Positions 10,536 to 22,240 of a DNA stretch of 64,000 bases are shown piece after piece. Made by a program: the position numbers and the translations under genes. Under the pieces are notes generated by a model. The model made no database searches. It worked only from the letters and a program-made list of their open reading frames with translations, and was not told where the DNA came from. Source of the stretch: Endomychus coccineus (lineage: Eukaryota; Arthropoda; Insecta; Coleoptera; Endomychidae); the NCBI GenBank assembly GCA_958510875.1, contig OY294072.1, positions 4,260,501 to 4,324,500 of the forward strand, written 5' to 3'. Positions within the stretch are counted from its first letter, which is position 1; every line of letters starts with the position of its first letter.

Positions 10536-12120
10536 GAAAAATCCCATTCACGTACAATTTGAGGAACTTATGATTTATTCTTTGAAATTTATAAAAGGGG
10601 TTGTGTAGGGTGAATTATTGCCCGACAAAATCAGGTGATATAAAGGTCCCATAGAGCTTCTTTTGGAGCATCTATTTGATAGAAAAAAATCCCATTCACT
10701 TACAATTTGAGGAACTTGTGGTACATTCTTCGAAATTCATAAAAGGGTTGTGGAGGGTGAATTATTGCCCGACAAAATCAGGTAATATATAAGTCTTATA
10801 GAGCTTCTTTTGGAGCATATATTGGTTAGAAAAAAATCCCATTCACGTACAATTTAAGGAACTTATGATTTATTCTTTAAAATTTATAAAAGGGGTTGTG
10901 AAGGGTGAATTATTGCCCGACAAAATCAGGTAATGTATAAGTCTTATAGAGCTTTTTTTGGAGCATATATTCGTTAGAAAAAAATCCCATTCACGTACAA
11001 TTTAAGGAACTTATGATTTATTCTTTGAAATTTATAAAAGGGGTTGTGTAGGGTGAATTAATGCCCGACAAAATCAGGTAATACATGAGTCTCATAGAGC
11101 TTCTTTTGGAGCATATATTCGTTAGAAAAAAATACCATTCACGTACAATTTAAGGAACTTATGATTTATTCTTTGAAATTTATAAAAGGGGTTGTGTAGG
11201 GTGAATTATTTCCCGACAAAATCAGGTGATATATAGGTCTGATAGAGCTTCTTTTGGAGCATATATTTGACAGAAAAAAATCCCATCCACTTACAATTTA
11301 AGGAACTTGTGGTAACCTCTTCGAAATTCATAAAATGGTTGTGGAGGGTGAATTATTGCCCGACAAAATCAGGTAATATATAAATAAGTCTTATAGAGCT
11401 TCTTTTGGAGCATATATTCGTTAGAAAAAATCCCATTCACGTACAATTTAAGGAACTTGTGGTACACTCTTCGAAATTCATAAAAGGGTTGTGGAGGGTG
11501 AATTATTGCCCGACAAAATCAGGTAATATATAAATAAGTCTTATAGAACTTCTTTTGGAGCATATCTTCGTTAGAAAAAAATCCCATTCACGTACAATTT
11601 AAGGAACTTATGATTTATTCTTCGAAATTTATAAAAGGGGTTGTGTAGGGTGAATTATTGCCCGACAAAATCAGGTAATATACGGCTTATAGAACTTCTT
11701 TTGGAGCATATATTCGTTAGAGAAAAATCCCATTCACGTACAATTTGAGGAACTTATGATTTATTCTTTGGAATTTATAAAAGGGGTTGTGTAGGGTGAA
11801 TTATTGCCCGACAAATTCAGATGATATATATGTCCCATAGAGCTTCTTCTGGAGCATATATTTGATAGAAAAAAATCCCATTCACTTACATTTTGAGGAA
11901 CTTGTGGTACACTCTTCGAAATTCATAAAAGGGTTGTGGAGGGTGAATCATTGCCCGACAAAATCAGGTAATATATAAGTCTCATAGAGCTTCTTTTGGA
12001 GCATATATTCGTTAGAAAAAAATCCCATTCACGTACAATTTAAGGAACTTATGATTTATTCTTTGAAATTTATAAAAGGGGTTGTGTAGGGTGAATTATT
12101 GACCGACAAAATCAGGTGGT
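10536..12120 (+). repeat. Satellite array S1, about 148-bp monomer, about 11 copies
   Basis: The 'cccattcacgtacaattt' landmark recurs at about 10,543, 10,691, 10,838, 10,986, 11,132, 11,282, 11,432, 11,583, 11,729, 11,877 and 12,023, a spacing of 146-151 bases. Every unit also carries 'cccgacaaaatcagg' and 'cttttggagcatatattcg'. Two monomer variants alternate irregularly, differing at 'cgtacaatttaagg ... gatttattc' versus 'cttacaatttgagg ... ggtacactcttcg'. The array ends at a junction also found, reversed, at S3. Confidence 0.95.
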
Positions 12121-12189
12121 ATCTAGCAAATAGCTACACTTCAAATATTCGAGGGAGAACCTCCACCCCTCCTTGGTTGAATATAAGAA

Positions 12190-13187
12190 TATAATAAGAA
12201 TAAGAATAATTTTTATTTTACCTTATTGTAAGATACAATAAATTTACAATAAGAGAAATAATTGCATTAAGTATAGTATTTTATGTGACATCTGTAAAAT
12301 AAAAGAAAAATTGGAATCCCATCAATTAGTATTTAGCAATATAACAACCAGGAATAAACAAAACGTATACATATACATACATAAATAAATAGATAATTAA
12401 ATAAGTAGGTAAATGAGTAGACCAATTATTAAGGATCAAAACAAAAATTCAAAAAACGTATAAGAAATTTTTTTAAAGAATTAAGTGAGGGAATGAGTGC
12501 TTTATTAGTGATTAAGTTTAACATATAGGTTATGATTGAGTAAAAGAGTCTAGCACCAATAACAATAATAATTGGATTCTAGCAAAACTATTAAGCAGAA
12601 TTAATATAATGTAAAACGGTATTTATTTAAATGAAATTCTTGAAGTACTCTCTTCCTTTCTGTAAGATATTTTTTTTTTATTTCATTTTTAAAGGCCTTA
12701 GTAGGTCCGTTGACATTTTTTAACTCTGCTGGTAGTTGATTCCAAAGTCTTGGCTCTAAATATGTAAATGTACTTTGCATTATCGTTTTATGACCTCTTG
12801 GGGTTTGTATGTTAATGGATGTGGTAGATCTAGTATTATAATTGACGTTCAATGGTATTTTCAATGCTTCATTATTTTTAAGATGTAATAAAATTTGTTT
12901 AGCGTACAGTTGCTTAATGTCGAGCACATATGAAATTCTGAACAGCTCCTCAGTTGGAAACATTCTAGTTTTATTGTAGATTATTCTTAATATCTTTTTT
13001 TGCATTTTCTTTAATTTATCATGTAATACTTTCCCCATTGCTCCCCAAGCAATTATGCCCTAGCTAAGAATGTTCTCGACAAAAGAGTGATACAGAAATT
13101 TTAGTTGCTGCACACTAAGTATGTTCTTTAAATGACACATTCTGTAAACAATGCCTCTTAATTTTTTTATCATTTCTTGGGCATGGA
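12190..13187 (-). mobile_element. LINE-B copy 1 (3' part only)
   Basis: On the minus strand this is the last third of a LINE. It holds the post-palm region of RT, the C-terminal domain, a 3' UTR of about 400 bases and a tail of 'ttattc'-type microsatellite, read as 'aagaataagaat' on the plus strand near 12,195. It is cut at 13,187, where the sequence changes to module U. It mirrors LINE-B copy 2 across the palindrome centred near 16.7 kb. Confidence 0.85.
12601..13038 (-). pseudogene. LINE-B copy 1 RT C-terminal domain
   Basis: The 145-codon frame reads KLKKMQKKILRIIYNKTR, then a TYLEPRLWNQLPAELKN block. Both are hallmarks of the C-terminal part of CR1/Jockey-group RTs, after the thumb. It is the longest open version of this domain in the window. 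The upstream part (FVENILS ... IAWGA) is interrupted by a stop near 13,055. There is no catalytic core, so it is a relic. Confidence 0.85.
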
Positions 13188-14700
13188 TTTCTCAAACATA
13201 TCGGTAGTAGAACCATTGTAAAAACCAATTCCCAGTTTTAAAACTGTACGATCTACCCTTTTTGTTATAAATACAAAGATACAGAATTTATACCTATTAG
13301 TAACTTGCAAAATGCAATTGTGTTTTGTTTGTACATCTTTCAATCAAGTTTGAACATCTCTATTTTGAATGCTACATAGTCTCAGAGGAAGTTATGTTAT
13401 ACAAAATTTACTACACGTTAAGGAAGCATTTTTCCTCTTTTCAGCTTCGAATATATGCCAGGAATAATGAAGTGAAAGGAAGCATTTCATTATTAAGTTT
13501 TCCCCTTACCTTGATTCTTGTTACATATGCATAAGCAAAGTTCAATTTGAAGTATTGAAACTGTACGATTCATCCTTTGGATGCCTTCGTCTCTTAATGT
13601 ATCAAAATATCCATAAAATGATGTATACTTTGTTGAAAGTATACCTTGTGGTAGCAAATTAATTGTTCAACACTTTCATAATCATTTCCATGCATATAAC
13701 ATCCATAAAATTGGTTTTGAAATTTTTCCACCAACTGACATATGTACCTATGAAATGAGTGAATTGAACATTAAGAATTCCTTCCTTGCCAGAAACTTAA
13801 AAAAATATTCTTGTATACATCTTTTCCTTTCCTTATTCCATATAATTTATCCATATTTGGCATTGAATTCTTGAAAGATGCTATCATATGTGTCTGTCAT
13901 AACGTTGTATCTACGTTGAAAATGTGAAATGACAATTTAGATCCTAAAACATAATACATCATAGACATGTATATGAAAATATCTTCATCGTATCTATAGT
14001 GACATTACTCGAGTACTTTGAAAGGCTTGTACTGTGAATTTAAAGTAATTCTGAGTGAATCCAATGATCGTGCTGCTACTGGAAGATGCTATGCTTACTG
14101 TAGAATATGACACATATCTTGTTATGTACTCTAGTAAATCAGTTGTACTAATATCGTAGATGATGTACATACCTTTCTTAATCGTTTTGTTATTCTTTCA
14201 ATCCCTATGTACTTTAGTTTGTTGCAAGAATATGTATGTAGGCACCATAATTGATATTCTCAATTTATCTATTTCTAAAATAAAATATGGAAAGTCTTAT
14301 TGTTACACATTGTTCAGACATACCTCTAGAACGTTTTTTAATAGATGGGACCCCACGTTCATGTCTTATTTATGTAGTTTTGTTGACTTTTAGTTAGAGA
14401 CATGTTGTTTACTACATATAACTCCCAGACTATGAATAAGGTTAGATTTTGGTGAAATAAGACCATAGATTTGTTGCATAGCTTATTTAAAAGATTCTAG
14501 AGTCGATATGTATGCTTTTTCGTAGCACAAAGTACCGGAAAATGAAGAAATGTACTTGTACCCCTGGGGAGTATACCTTCGTCCATGGACCATTTAGGGA
14601 GTTTCTGAGCAGTATATAGCTATTTAAGATCTCTTGGTATTATTTCTACATCGTTCCATTATACATACATCTCCGAAATCAGTTCTCTTCGTGAGTTATC
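13188..14700 (+). repeat. Repeat module U, forward copy 3 (5' truncated)
   Basis: Starts mid-module right after LINE-B copy 1 and runs into module V copy b. It follows the same landmark order as 36.6-39.5 kb but is more diverged. No gene is seen. Confidence 0.6.
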
Positions 14701-16083
14701 ACTTAATCCTTACATAGGTTACCGTCAAAACACGTCAAATCTTTATGATTTATTTTAAGCTACTTAGCTGCATTTTTGGGCTACGTCTTGGACTATAGTT
14801 TGGTTCCATTTTAACATTATCGATGACGATCTTTCGAATGGTGAATTTTAATTGAACGTAGAGGCCCTAGTTTTTGATATTGGAAAATTTCCGAGAAAAT
14901 TTCGCAATATGGACGACAAAAATTGGTATTATATCGATTTGAATAAAAATATCCCCAACTCTTGTGTCAGATTAATTAATTTGACGTTTCTAAGAATGCC
15001 AAATTTTGCAATTTTATACGAAAGATTAAACACTCATATATCTTTAGCGCTTGAGGCTCCGGAATTTTCACTTGGCCTATCGAAATTAGAAGGATTAAAT
15101 TATCTAAAAACACAATTGCATGAACGCCAGATGTCCTATGTAATAAGCTAGGAACGAAATGATTTTGACATATGCCTCGAGGAGCTCGCTACGCGTCAGT
15201 TAGAGTTTATACATTTTACCTCGATCTTGTTAATTTGGGGCCGTTTCGTGGCCCGTGCGGCCGGCGCCAGATGTAATAAAGTCTTTTTTGCTATGGGCCG
15301 CTAGCATTTATCCGCTTCGGGTATATTTTAGTAGCTAGAAAATTCCTTTTGGTGCTTCGCACGTCAGACGTGCATAGCTGAGACCTGAGAGTTCCTGTTT
15401 CTATTTGGATTAAATTTTCGTATTTAAAAGACATTTTGGGGCCCGAGACTATGCTATTAAGTTGACCCGGTTCATAATCTAACGACATGGAGCGGAAACG
15501 GCCCGCAAAAAGTCCTCGTAAAGACGTTCTATGTTCCGAAGATTTGCACTTTTCCAACTCGCGAGCTACGGGCTTCTAACGTGAACGTCATTCGATTTAC
15601 GGAAAATCAACTATTTCAAAACCGTTTTCGACCCGGTTTGGGGCTATCACGACCTTTTAAAAGGTTCAAAGTTAACGTTTCAATCATTTTTTGGGCTCGC
15701 TTCGCTCGCATATTTTGGCTTGTCCTGTCCAAAGTTGATTGTCGATATGGTCGAAAATCGCATATTCCTAGTGACTTTTCTAGTAACTCGCGTGCCAACT
15801 TAAACCGGCCAGTATTATAGTTGACTAGTTGATTTTACGGGCTACGCCCCGCTAAGATGCAGTTCTTTATGTGCAACGCCTTTGTAAGCGTTTAGTCGGA
15901 TGGTGCGTGTTTACCTTTATGTGAGGCGTATGAGCACCTTTAGGTTGTCATTCTGGCAGTTGTAGGTTATATAGAGATGGGTACGCGTTTACAGAAACCT
16001 TTACTATTAGCACGTGTCACAAGTTATTCTATGGTTTGGATCGTATGTCACTTTGACATTCATAGGTTAGATAGATTGAGAGT
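14701..16083 (+). repeat. Repeat module V, forward copy b
   Basis: Forward V copy with the 131-codon ORF broken by one stop. A perfect 7-bp inverted repeat GCACGTCAGACGTGC sits at 15,359-15,373. An antisense frame at 15,291-15,557 overlaps the end of the 131-codon ORF. Related antisense frames stay open at 26,635-26,883 and 39,944-40,192. GC hairpin-like ACGGGCTACGCCCCGC lies near 15,838. Confidence 0.65.
14909..15304 (+). pseudogene. Unknown 131-aa protein, copy b (one nonsense codon)
   Basis: ATG at 14,909 (MDDKNWYYIDLNKN). The frame is intact except for a TAG at 15,149-15,151, where copies a and f have TAC (the tyrosine of VISYER). It then continues in phase to the same end, FFAMGR and stop. 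A single point change therefore inactivates an otherwise full-length copy. It belongs to the same upstream-sequence subfamily as a and e. Confidence 0.6.
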
Positions 16084-16560
16084 GGTAGATATTCATAGAA
16101 GAATATAAAATTGGAATGGAGTCAAATCTTAGTCGAAGGTATAGTTCTAGAGTACTCTCTTGAATTTGTGACGTACGTCACTTGGCCAATTCTAGGTTAT
16201 ATAATTCAATCATTGAAACTTCAAGTATTGCAAAAGAAAATGCTCATAAAATATAGTCGCTCTACGACTACATGGCTCCTCAAATACTATACAACAAATT
16301 AAAATATTGCAACTCCACTTTTTCAAAATTAAAATGTCTTTGAATCATTGATATTGTAAAATACAAATTTAATTAATTCATTGACAAAAGTACATTCTGA
16401 TATTAACTTGTTTAAAAATCTTTGGCACTTTAAGAAAGAATCTACATATAGTTACTATAACGGTTACTTACTTATACGGATGTTAATCAAGTATCATTTT
16501 CATTACTTATTTGAATGAAAAGCAACTCTATTTTTCCAAAAGTTTTAACTAAACAGAGGA
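16084..16560 (+). repeat. Module W copy 2, with LINE-D-like remnant
   Basis: Matches W copy 1 through 'tcaaaattaaaatgtctttgaa' and continues into a further W stretch that is also found at 32.6-32.8 and, reversed, at 46.5-46.8 kb. It contains the perfect palindrome TGACGTACGTCA at 16,169-16,180. The LINE-like frame runs from 16,111 to 16,350. Confidence 0.5.
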
Positions 16561-16627
16561 AGGTACCCTATAGAAAACCGTTTATTCATCCAAAATTAAC
16601 CATTTCAAAACAGTTTTCGACCCGGTT

Positions 16628-16880
16628 TGTGGCTTGTAGTACATTCTTCGAAATTTATATAAGGGGTTTTGTAGGGTAAATCATCCACGTACATTTTATG
16701 GAACTTATGATACACTCTTCGAAATTCATAAAAGGATTGTGTAGAGTGAATTATTGCCCGACAAAATCAGGTAATATATAAGTCTTATAGAGCTTCTTTT
16801 GGAGCATATATTCGTTAGAAAAAAATCCCATTCACGTACAATTTAAGGAACTTATGATTTATTCTTTGAAATTTATAAAT
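16628..16880 (+). repeat. Satellite remnant S2 (about 1.7 monomers)
   Basis: Contains one full and one partial 148-bp monomer ('cccgacaaaatcagg', 'cttttggagcatatattcg'). The left edge, 'tttgtggcttgtagtac', is the exact reverse of the S3 right edge near 46,494. S2 and S3 therefore share an ancestral junction. This remnant sits at the centre of the 12.1-22.3 kb palindrome. Confidence 0.85.
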
Positions 16881-18110
16881 ATATAATGAAATCAATTTAC
16901 TCAGTTGTTCCTTGCATCATATCTATGTAACCTACAACTGTCAAGTTGACGTTTGTCCGAGTGACAACATAAAGGTGCCCATACACCTCACATAAAGGTT
17001 ACCACGCACTATCCGACTAAACCCTCGAAAAGGCGTTGCACATGAAAACAACTGTACGTCAGCGGGCCTTGCTCAGCGGGGCGTTAGAATAAGCGGCAGT
17101 TTAAGTTGGTAGTCAAGTTACTAAAAATCAAACTAGGAATATGCGATTTTCGACTTCATCGACAGTCAACTTTGGACACGACAAGCTAAATGAAGCGAGC
17201 GCAGCGAGCCCAAAAAATAATTGAAACGTTAACTTTGAACCTTTTAGAAGGTCGCGTAAGCCCCAAACCGGGTCGAAAACTGTTTTGAAATAGTAAATTT
17301 CCCGTAAATCGAATGACGTTCACGTTAGAAGCCCGTAGCTCGCGAGTTGAAATAGTGCAAAAGTTAGGAACATAGAACTTCTTTACGGGGGCTTTTTGCG
17401 TACCGATTTCACTCCATGTAGTTAGATTCAGTCGGGATACGCACCCGGCAGCCCTTCTTTTTTCCAAAAATTTCGTTTAAATACGAAAATTTAATTAAAA
17501 TAGAAACAGGTACTCTCAGGTCTCACCTATGCACGTCTAACGTGCAACGTACCAAAGGGAATTTTCTAGCTACTAAAATATACCCGAAGCGGATAAAAGC
17601 TAGCGGCCCATAGCCGGAAAGACTTTATTATAGCTGGCGCCGGCCGCACGGGCCACGAAACGGCCCCAAATTAACAAGATCGAGGTAAAATGTATAAACT
17701 CTAACTGACGCGTAGCGAGCTCCTCGAGGCATATGTCAAAATCATTTCGTTCGTAGCTTATTACATAGGAGGTTTGGCCTCCATGCAATTATGTTTATAT
17801 ACAATCCGAACCTTCTGATTCCGATAGGCCAAGTGAAAATCCCGGAGCTTCAAGCGCTAAAGACATCTGAGTGTTTAAACTTTCGTACAAAGTTGCGAAA
17901 TTTGGCATTCTTAGAAACGTCAAATTAATTAAACTGACACAATATTTGGAGATATTTTTATTCAAGTCGATATAATACCAATTTTTGGGCGTCCATATTG
18001 TAATAATAATAATAAAATATTCTCAAATCGAAAACTAGAGCCTGTAACTTCAATTAAAATTCACCATTCGAAAGATCGTCATCGATAATGCAAAAAAATT
18101 ATTATAGTCT
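16881..18110 (-). repeat. Repeat module V, reverse copy c
   Basis: Reverse-oriented V. It contains the GC-type repeats (GCGAGCGCAGCGAGC near 17,196) and the 131-codon ORF in broken form. Upstream of that ORF it has the 'ATTATTATTATTAC' variant that marks all reverse copies (c, d, f, g). Confidence 0.65.
17600..17998 (-). pseudogene. Unknown 131-aa protein, copy c (frameshifted)
   Basis: The last 62 codons are open (GGQTSYVISYERNDFDICLEE ... PAMGR). Further upstream there are two TAA stops in the IKTQ region, and a one-base insertion just after the ATG throws the WYYIDL stretch out of phase. It is clearly dead but still alignable over its full length. Confidence 0.6.
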
Positions 18111-20244
18111 AACATTTAACCCAAAAATGCCTCCAAATAGGTCAAATAAATTGATAAAGATTCGACGTCGTTTGAAGGTAACTTATGTAAGAATTACCTG
18201 ATAATTCACGAAATCGACTGATTTCGGAGGTGTATGTATAATAAAACGATGTAGAAATAATGTCAAGAGATCTTAAATAGCTATATACTGCTCAGAAATT
18301 TCCAAAATGATCCATGGACGAAGGTATACTTCCGAGGGAAATATGTACATTTCCACATCTATAGTTCATGTGGGGCTACTGAAACTATTTCTATCGTCGC
18401 AAAATGTTCGAGCGAACCTCTGTGGTCTCAGAGATAACCTCCTCTCATGTATTTAACCTCTGGCAAGCGTAAGTTGTGAACATCATGTTTCCATTCAAAA
18501 GTACTTGAATATGATACAACAAAGGGGCCCCATCTATTAAAAAACGTTCTAGAGGTATGTCTGAACAATTTGTAACAATAAGACTTAACATACTTCATTT
18601 CAGATTTAAATATATGAATTATATCAAGGTTTGGAACCAACAGATATATTCTTGCAGAAATTAAAGTACATATGAATTGGAAGAATGACAACACGATTTA
18701 GAAAGGTATGTACCTCATGTACGAGCAGAGTTCAATACATTTTCAATGAATATATCAAGATATCTGTCATATTCTACAGTAAAAGTAGCAATTTTCAAGT
18801 AACGTAGCAGCACGAACATTGGGTTCACTCAGAATTAGTTCAAATTGATGGTACAGGACTTTCAATGTACTCGAATAATGTTACTGTATATACAATAAAG
18901 ATATTTCTATAGACATTTGTATCGTGTATTATGTTTTTAGGAATACAAATAGTGATTTCACATGTTCAACGTAGACACAAGGTTATGTCTTACATTTTAC
19001 CAAGTATGCGATGCTAAATATGGGTAAATGATATTGAATAAAGCAAGAAAAAGATGTATTCAAGAGTATTTCATATGTTGTTGGAAAGGAAAGCATTCTT
19101 AATGTTCAATTTACGTGATGTATCATTTTATACATATGTCAGTTGGTGGAAAAATTTCACCAAAACAGATGTTACATGCATGAAAATGATTATAAAAGTG
19201 TTAAACAATTAATCTGCTACCACAAGGTATACTTTCAACAAAGTATACATCATTTTATGGATGTTATACAATATTAAGACGGAGATACATTCAAAGGATA
19301 GATGGTACAGTTTCAATACTTTAAATTGAGCTTTGCAAATGTATATATGAAAAGAATAAAGGTAGGAGGAAAACTTAATAATGAAATGCACCCTTTTTCT
19401 TCATTATTCCTAGCATAGGTATATCAGATTCGAAGCTGAAAAGAGAAAAAATGCTTCCTCAACGGTTAGTAGAATTTTTTATAACATAACTTTCTCTGAG
19501 ACTATCTAGCAATAAAAATAGATATGTACAAACTTGCTTGAGACATGTAGGTACAAACGAAACACAATTGCATTTTGCAAGTTACTAATAGGAATAAATT
19601 CTGTATCTTTGTATTTATAACAAAAAAGGTAGATCGTACAGTTTTAATACTGGGAATTGGTTTTTACAATGGTTCTGCTACCGATATGTTTGAGAAATCT
19701 TTCCGAATGGCATGCTGACTGAGAAGGTGTATCCTTATGGTAGCTCAAAAGAGAATGTCATTCTGCTTCAGACAGTCAAAATGCTTAGGCTACCTCAACG
19801 GCTAATAGATTTTTTTATAAAATAGCTTCTTCTCATTCCTCAGAGACTGTAATTTGGACTGAAAATAAAGTAAAAGGCTGCTTGAGCTATCTACAAATAG
19901 AAGTCAATTGTAGGTAGCATGTTAAGAAAATACTAGCACAATATTCATAAGAAATTTTATGGTACGATTAATGTTTTTTTTTATAAAGTAACTTCACAGA
20001 TACTGCAAATAGCATTGAAAATAATTGAAAAAGCAGCTTGAGAGATTAACATACAAAATTGTATTGCATTTAGCATGGCAATGCTGAAAATAAATTAGCT
20101 TGATATTCATAAGGTAGGTATTACAATTTTTTTTCTTACAAGGAGAGGTAATTGTCTGTACCTATTTGTTAGAATGTTGGGAATTAGGGGGTACAATTAC
20201 AAAGCAGCATAGGACATTGTCTGAGAAAAGAGGGAAAGCAATAC
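18111..20244 (-). repeat. Repeat module U, reverse copy 1
   Basis: Reverse complement of the U landmarks, in order from V outward. It nearly duplicates 48.4-50.5 kb in the same orientation. No gene is seen. Small frames such as 18,428-18,694 are not conserved as proteins among copies. Confidence 0.6.
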
Positions 20245-20272
20245 AAGCAAATCTTGTATTGATCATATTTAA

Positions 20273-20776
20273 ATGAAAAATAAACTTTATACAGAGTTTA
20301 CTGCTGCTATCATAAAGACAACCATAACAGATCACTATTCCACTTTACTAGCATTAAATATAAATCATATTAAAGGTGTAAAAAATGACTTATTGGTGAC
20401 AAAAATAGACAAGGATAAATTAAGGAAATCATTGGAGGATGAAAATTGGGACACAGTTTATAAGGCTCTTAATATTGAAATCATTTATAATAAAAACATA
20501 AAAAGAAAAGAGTGGATCACATCAGGCTTTTTGAAGTCTATAAAAACTAGAAATTGGCTTTACCAGCAATATCTAAAATATCCAAATAATGAGACTATTA
20601 ATAATTGTTATAAAATATACAGGAATGAACTCAATGGCCTCATTCATAAAACAGAAAAGTGTAATCATTTCAAATACAAAATTATGGATAACGTAGGGTC
20701 TAATAAAGCATTATGGAAACAATTAATAAATTTGAGAACAAAAAGATCAAAAATAAATCGGAAATCAAGGAATTGA
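20273..20776 (+). pseudogene. LINE-B copy 2 endonuclease end and linker
   Basis: The frame opens with the C-terminal part of an AP-like endonuclease; ITDHYSTLL is the SDH-type catalytic block. It continues through a basic linker (KRKEWITSG, LYQQYLKYPN) typical of the stretch before RT. A stop lies directly before it at 20,271, in phase with an upstream SCIDHI. An indel near 20,655-20,720 (KTEKCN, WKQLIN) shifts the later part relative to copies 3 and 4. Confidence 0.75.
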
Positions 20777-21051
20777 AGCTTGAAAGTGATGAGATTGTAA
20801 AACTCCAATTGATATTTCAAATGCTTTCAATAAACGCTTTGCTAACATAGGTAAAACTTATGCAAAAAAAATACGAAGGCATGAAACTGACACTCACACT
20901 AATGAAAATAGGAGTCCTAGATCCATGTTCTTGTACAGTACAACTCGAAACGAGGTCGTGTCTATTATTAATTCAAGTGACAATAATAAGTGTACAGGTG
21001 AAGATAAAATATCTAACAAAAGTACTTACGTTCTCTTCTTATGTTAGGGGG

Positions 21052-21726
21052 CAACCTGAATTCAAGGAATTGAAAACAGGTAACGATTCCTGCTTAGAAA
21101 TTATCCCTTCATTAAAGTATTCAGGAGTCACAGTAGATAAATTAGTAAAATGGGATATACATGCCCAAGAAATGATAAAAAAATTAAGAGGCATTGTTTA
21201 CAGAATGTGTCATTTAAAGAACATACTTAGTGTGCAGCAACTAAAAATTCTGTATCACTCTTTTGTCGAGAACATTCTTAGCTAGGGCATAATAGCTTGG
21301 GGAGCAATTGGGAAAGTATAACATGATAAATTAAAGAAAATGCAAAAAAAGATATTAAAAATAATCTACAATAAAACTAGAATGTTTTCAACCGAGGAGC
21401 TGTTCAGAATTTCATATGTGCTCGACATTAAGCAACTGTACTCTAAACAAATTTGATTACATCTTAAAAATAATGAAGCATTGAAAATACCATTGAACGT
21501 CAATTATAATACTAGATCTACCACATCCATTAACATACAAACCCCAAGATGTCATAGAACGATAATGCAAAGTACATTTACATATTTAGGGCCAAGACTT
21601 TGGAATCAACCACCAGCAGAGTTAAAAAATGTCAACGGACCTACTAAGGCCTTTAAAAATAAAATAAAAAAACAAATCTTACAGAAAGGATTTCATTTAG
21701 ATAAATACCGTTTTACATTATATTAA
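21052..21726 (+). pseudogene. LINE-B copy 2 RT C-terminal region
   Basis: After the deletion junction the frame reads SLKYSGVTVDKLVKWD, the conserved block that follows the palm in LINE RTs, and LYHSFVENILS. A TAG stop follows at 21,283-21,285. Beyond further stops the TYLGPRLWNQPPAELKN block is read at 21,481-21,726. The tail KQILQKGFHLDKYRF lacks residues kept in copies 1 and 4. Confidence 0.8.
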
Positions 21727-22240
21727 TTCTGCTTAATAGTTCTGCTAGAATCCAATTATTATTGTTATTGGTGCTAGACTATTTTACTTAATCATAACAT
21801 ATATGTTAAACTCTGTTTATAAGTTCCCTACATTTTTACTTCAAATCACTAATAAACCACTCATTCCCTCACTTAATTCTTCTAAAAAATTTCTTATACG
21901 CTTTTTGAATTTTTGTTCTGATCCTCAATAATTGGTCTACTTATTTACCTACTTATTTAATTATCTATGTATTTATGTATGTATAGGTATACGTTTTGTT
22001 TATATCTGGTTGTTATATTGCTAAATACTAATTAATGGTACTTATCCTAACTTTTTACAACTCTATTCCCATAAAACAAATTCCAATGAGAATTTACATG
22101 GGATTCCAATTTTTCTTTTATTCTACAAATGTCACATAAACTACTATACTTAATGCAATTATTTCTCTTATTGTAAATTTATTGTATCTTACAATAGGGT
22201 AAAATAAAAATTATTCTTATTCTATTCTTATATTCAACCA

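Larger units (their letters stand above)
20245..22240 (+). mobile_element. LINE-B copy 2 (5' truncated, RT core deleted)
   Basis: Begins inside the endonuclease (SCIDHI, then ITDHYSTLL) and runs through the linker. It then jumps at about 21,046-21,052 to the post-palm region, and ends with a C-terminal domain, a 3' UTR and a 'ttattct' microsatellite tail at about 22,235. The whole RT catalytic core, including any YADD box, is missing. The same junction occurs in copy 3 and, slightly altered, in copy 4. Confidence 0.88.

Noticed and set aside
10536..12120. Regular 148-base repeats considered as a CRISPR array
   Set aside because: The whole unit is conserved with no unique spacers, monomers are far too long, and the setting is a eukaryotic genome. 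It is satellite DNA.
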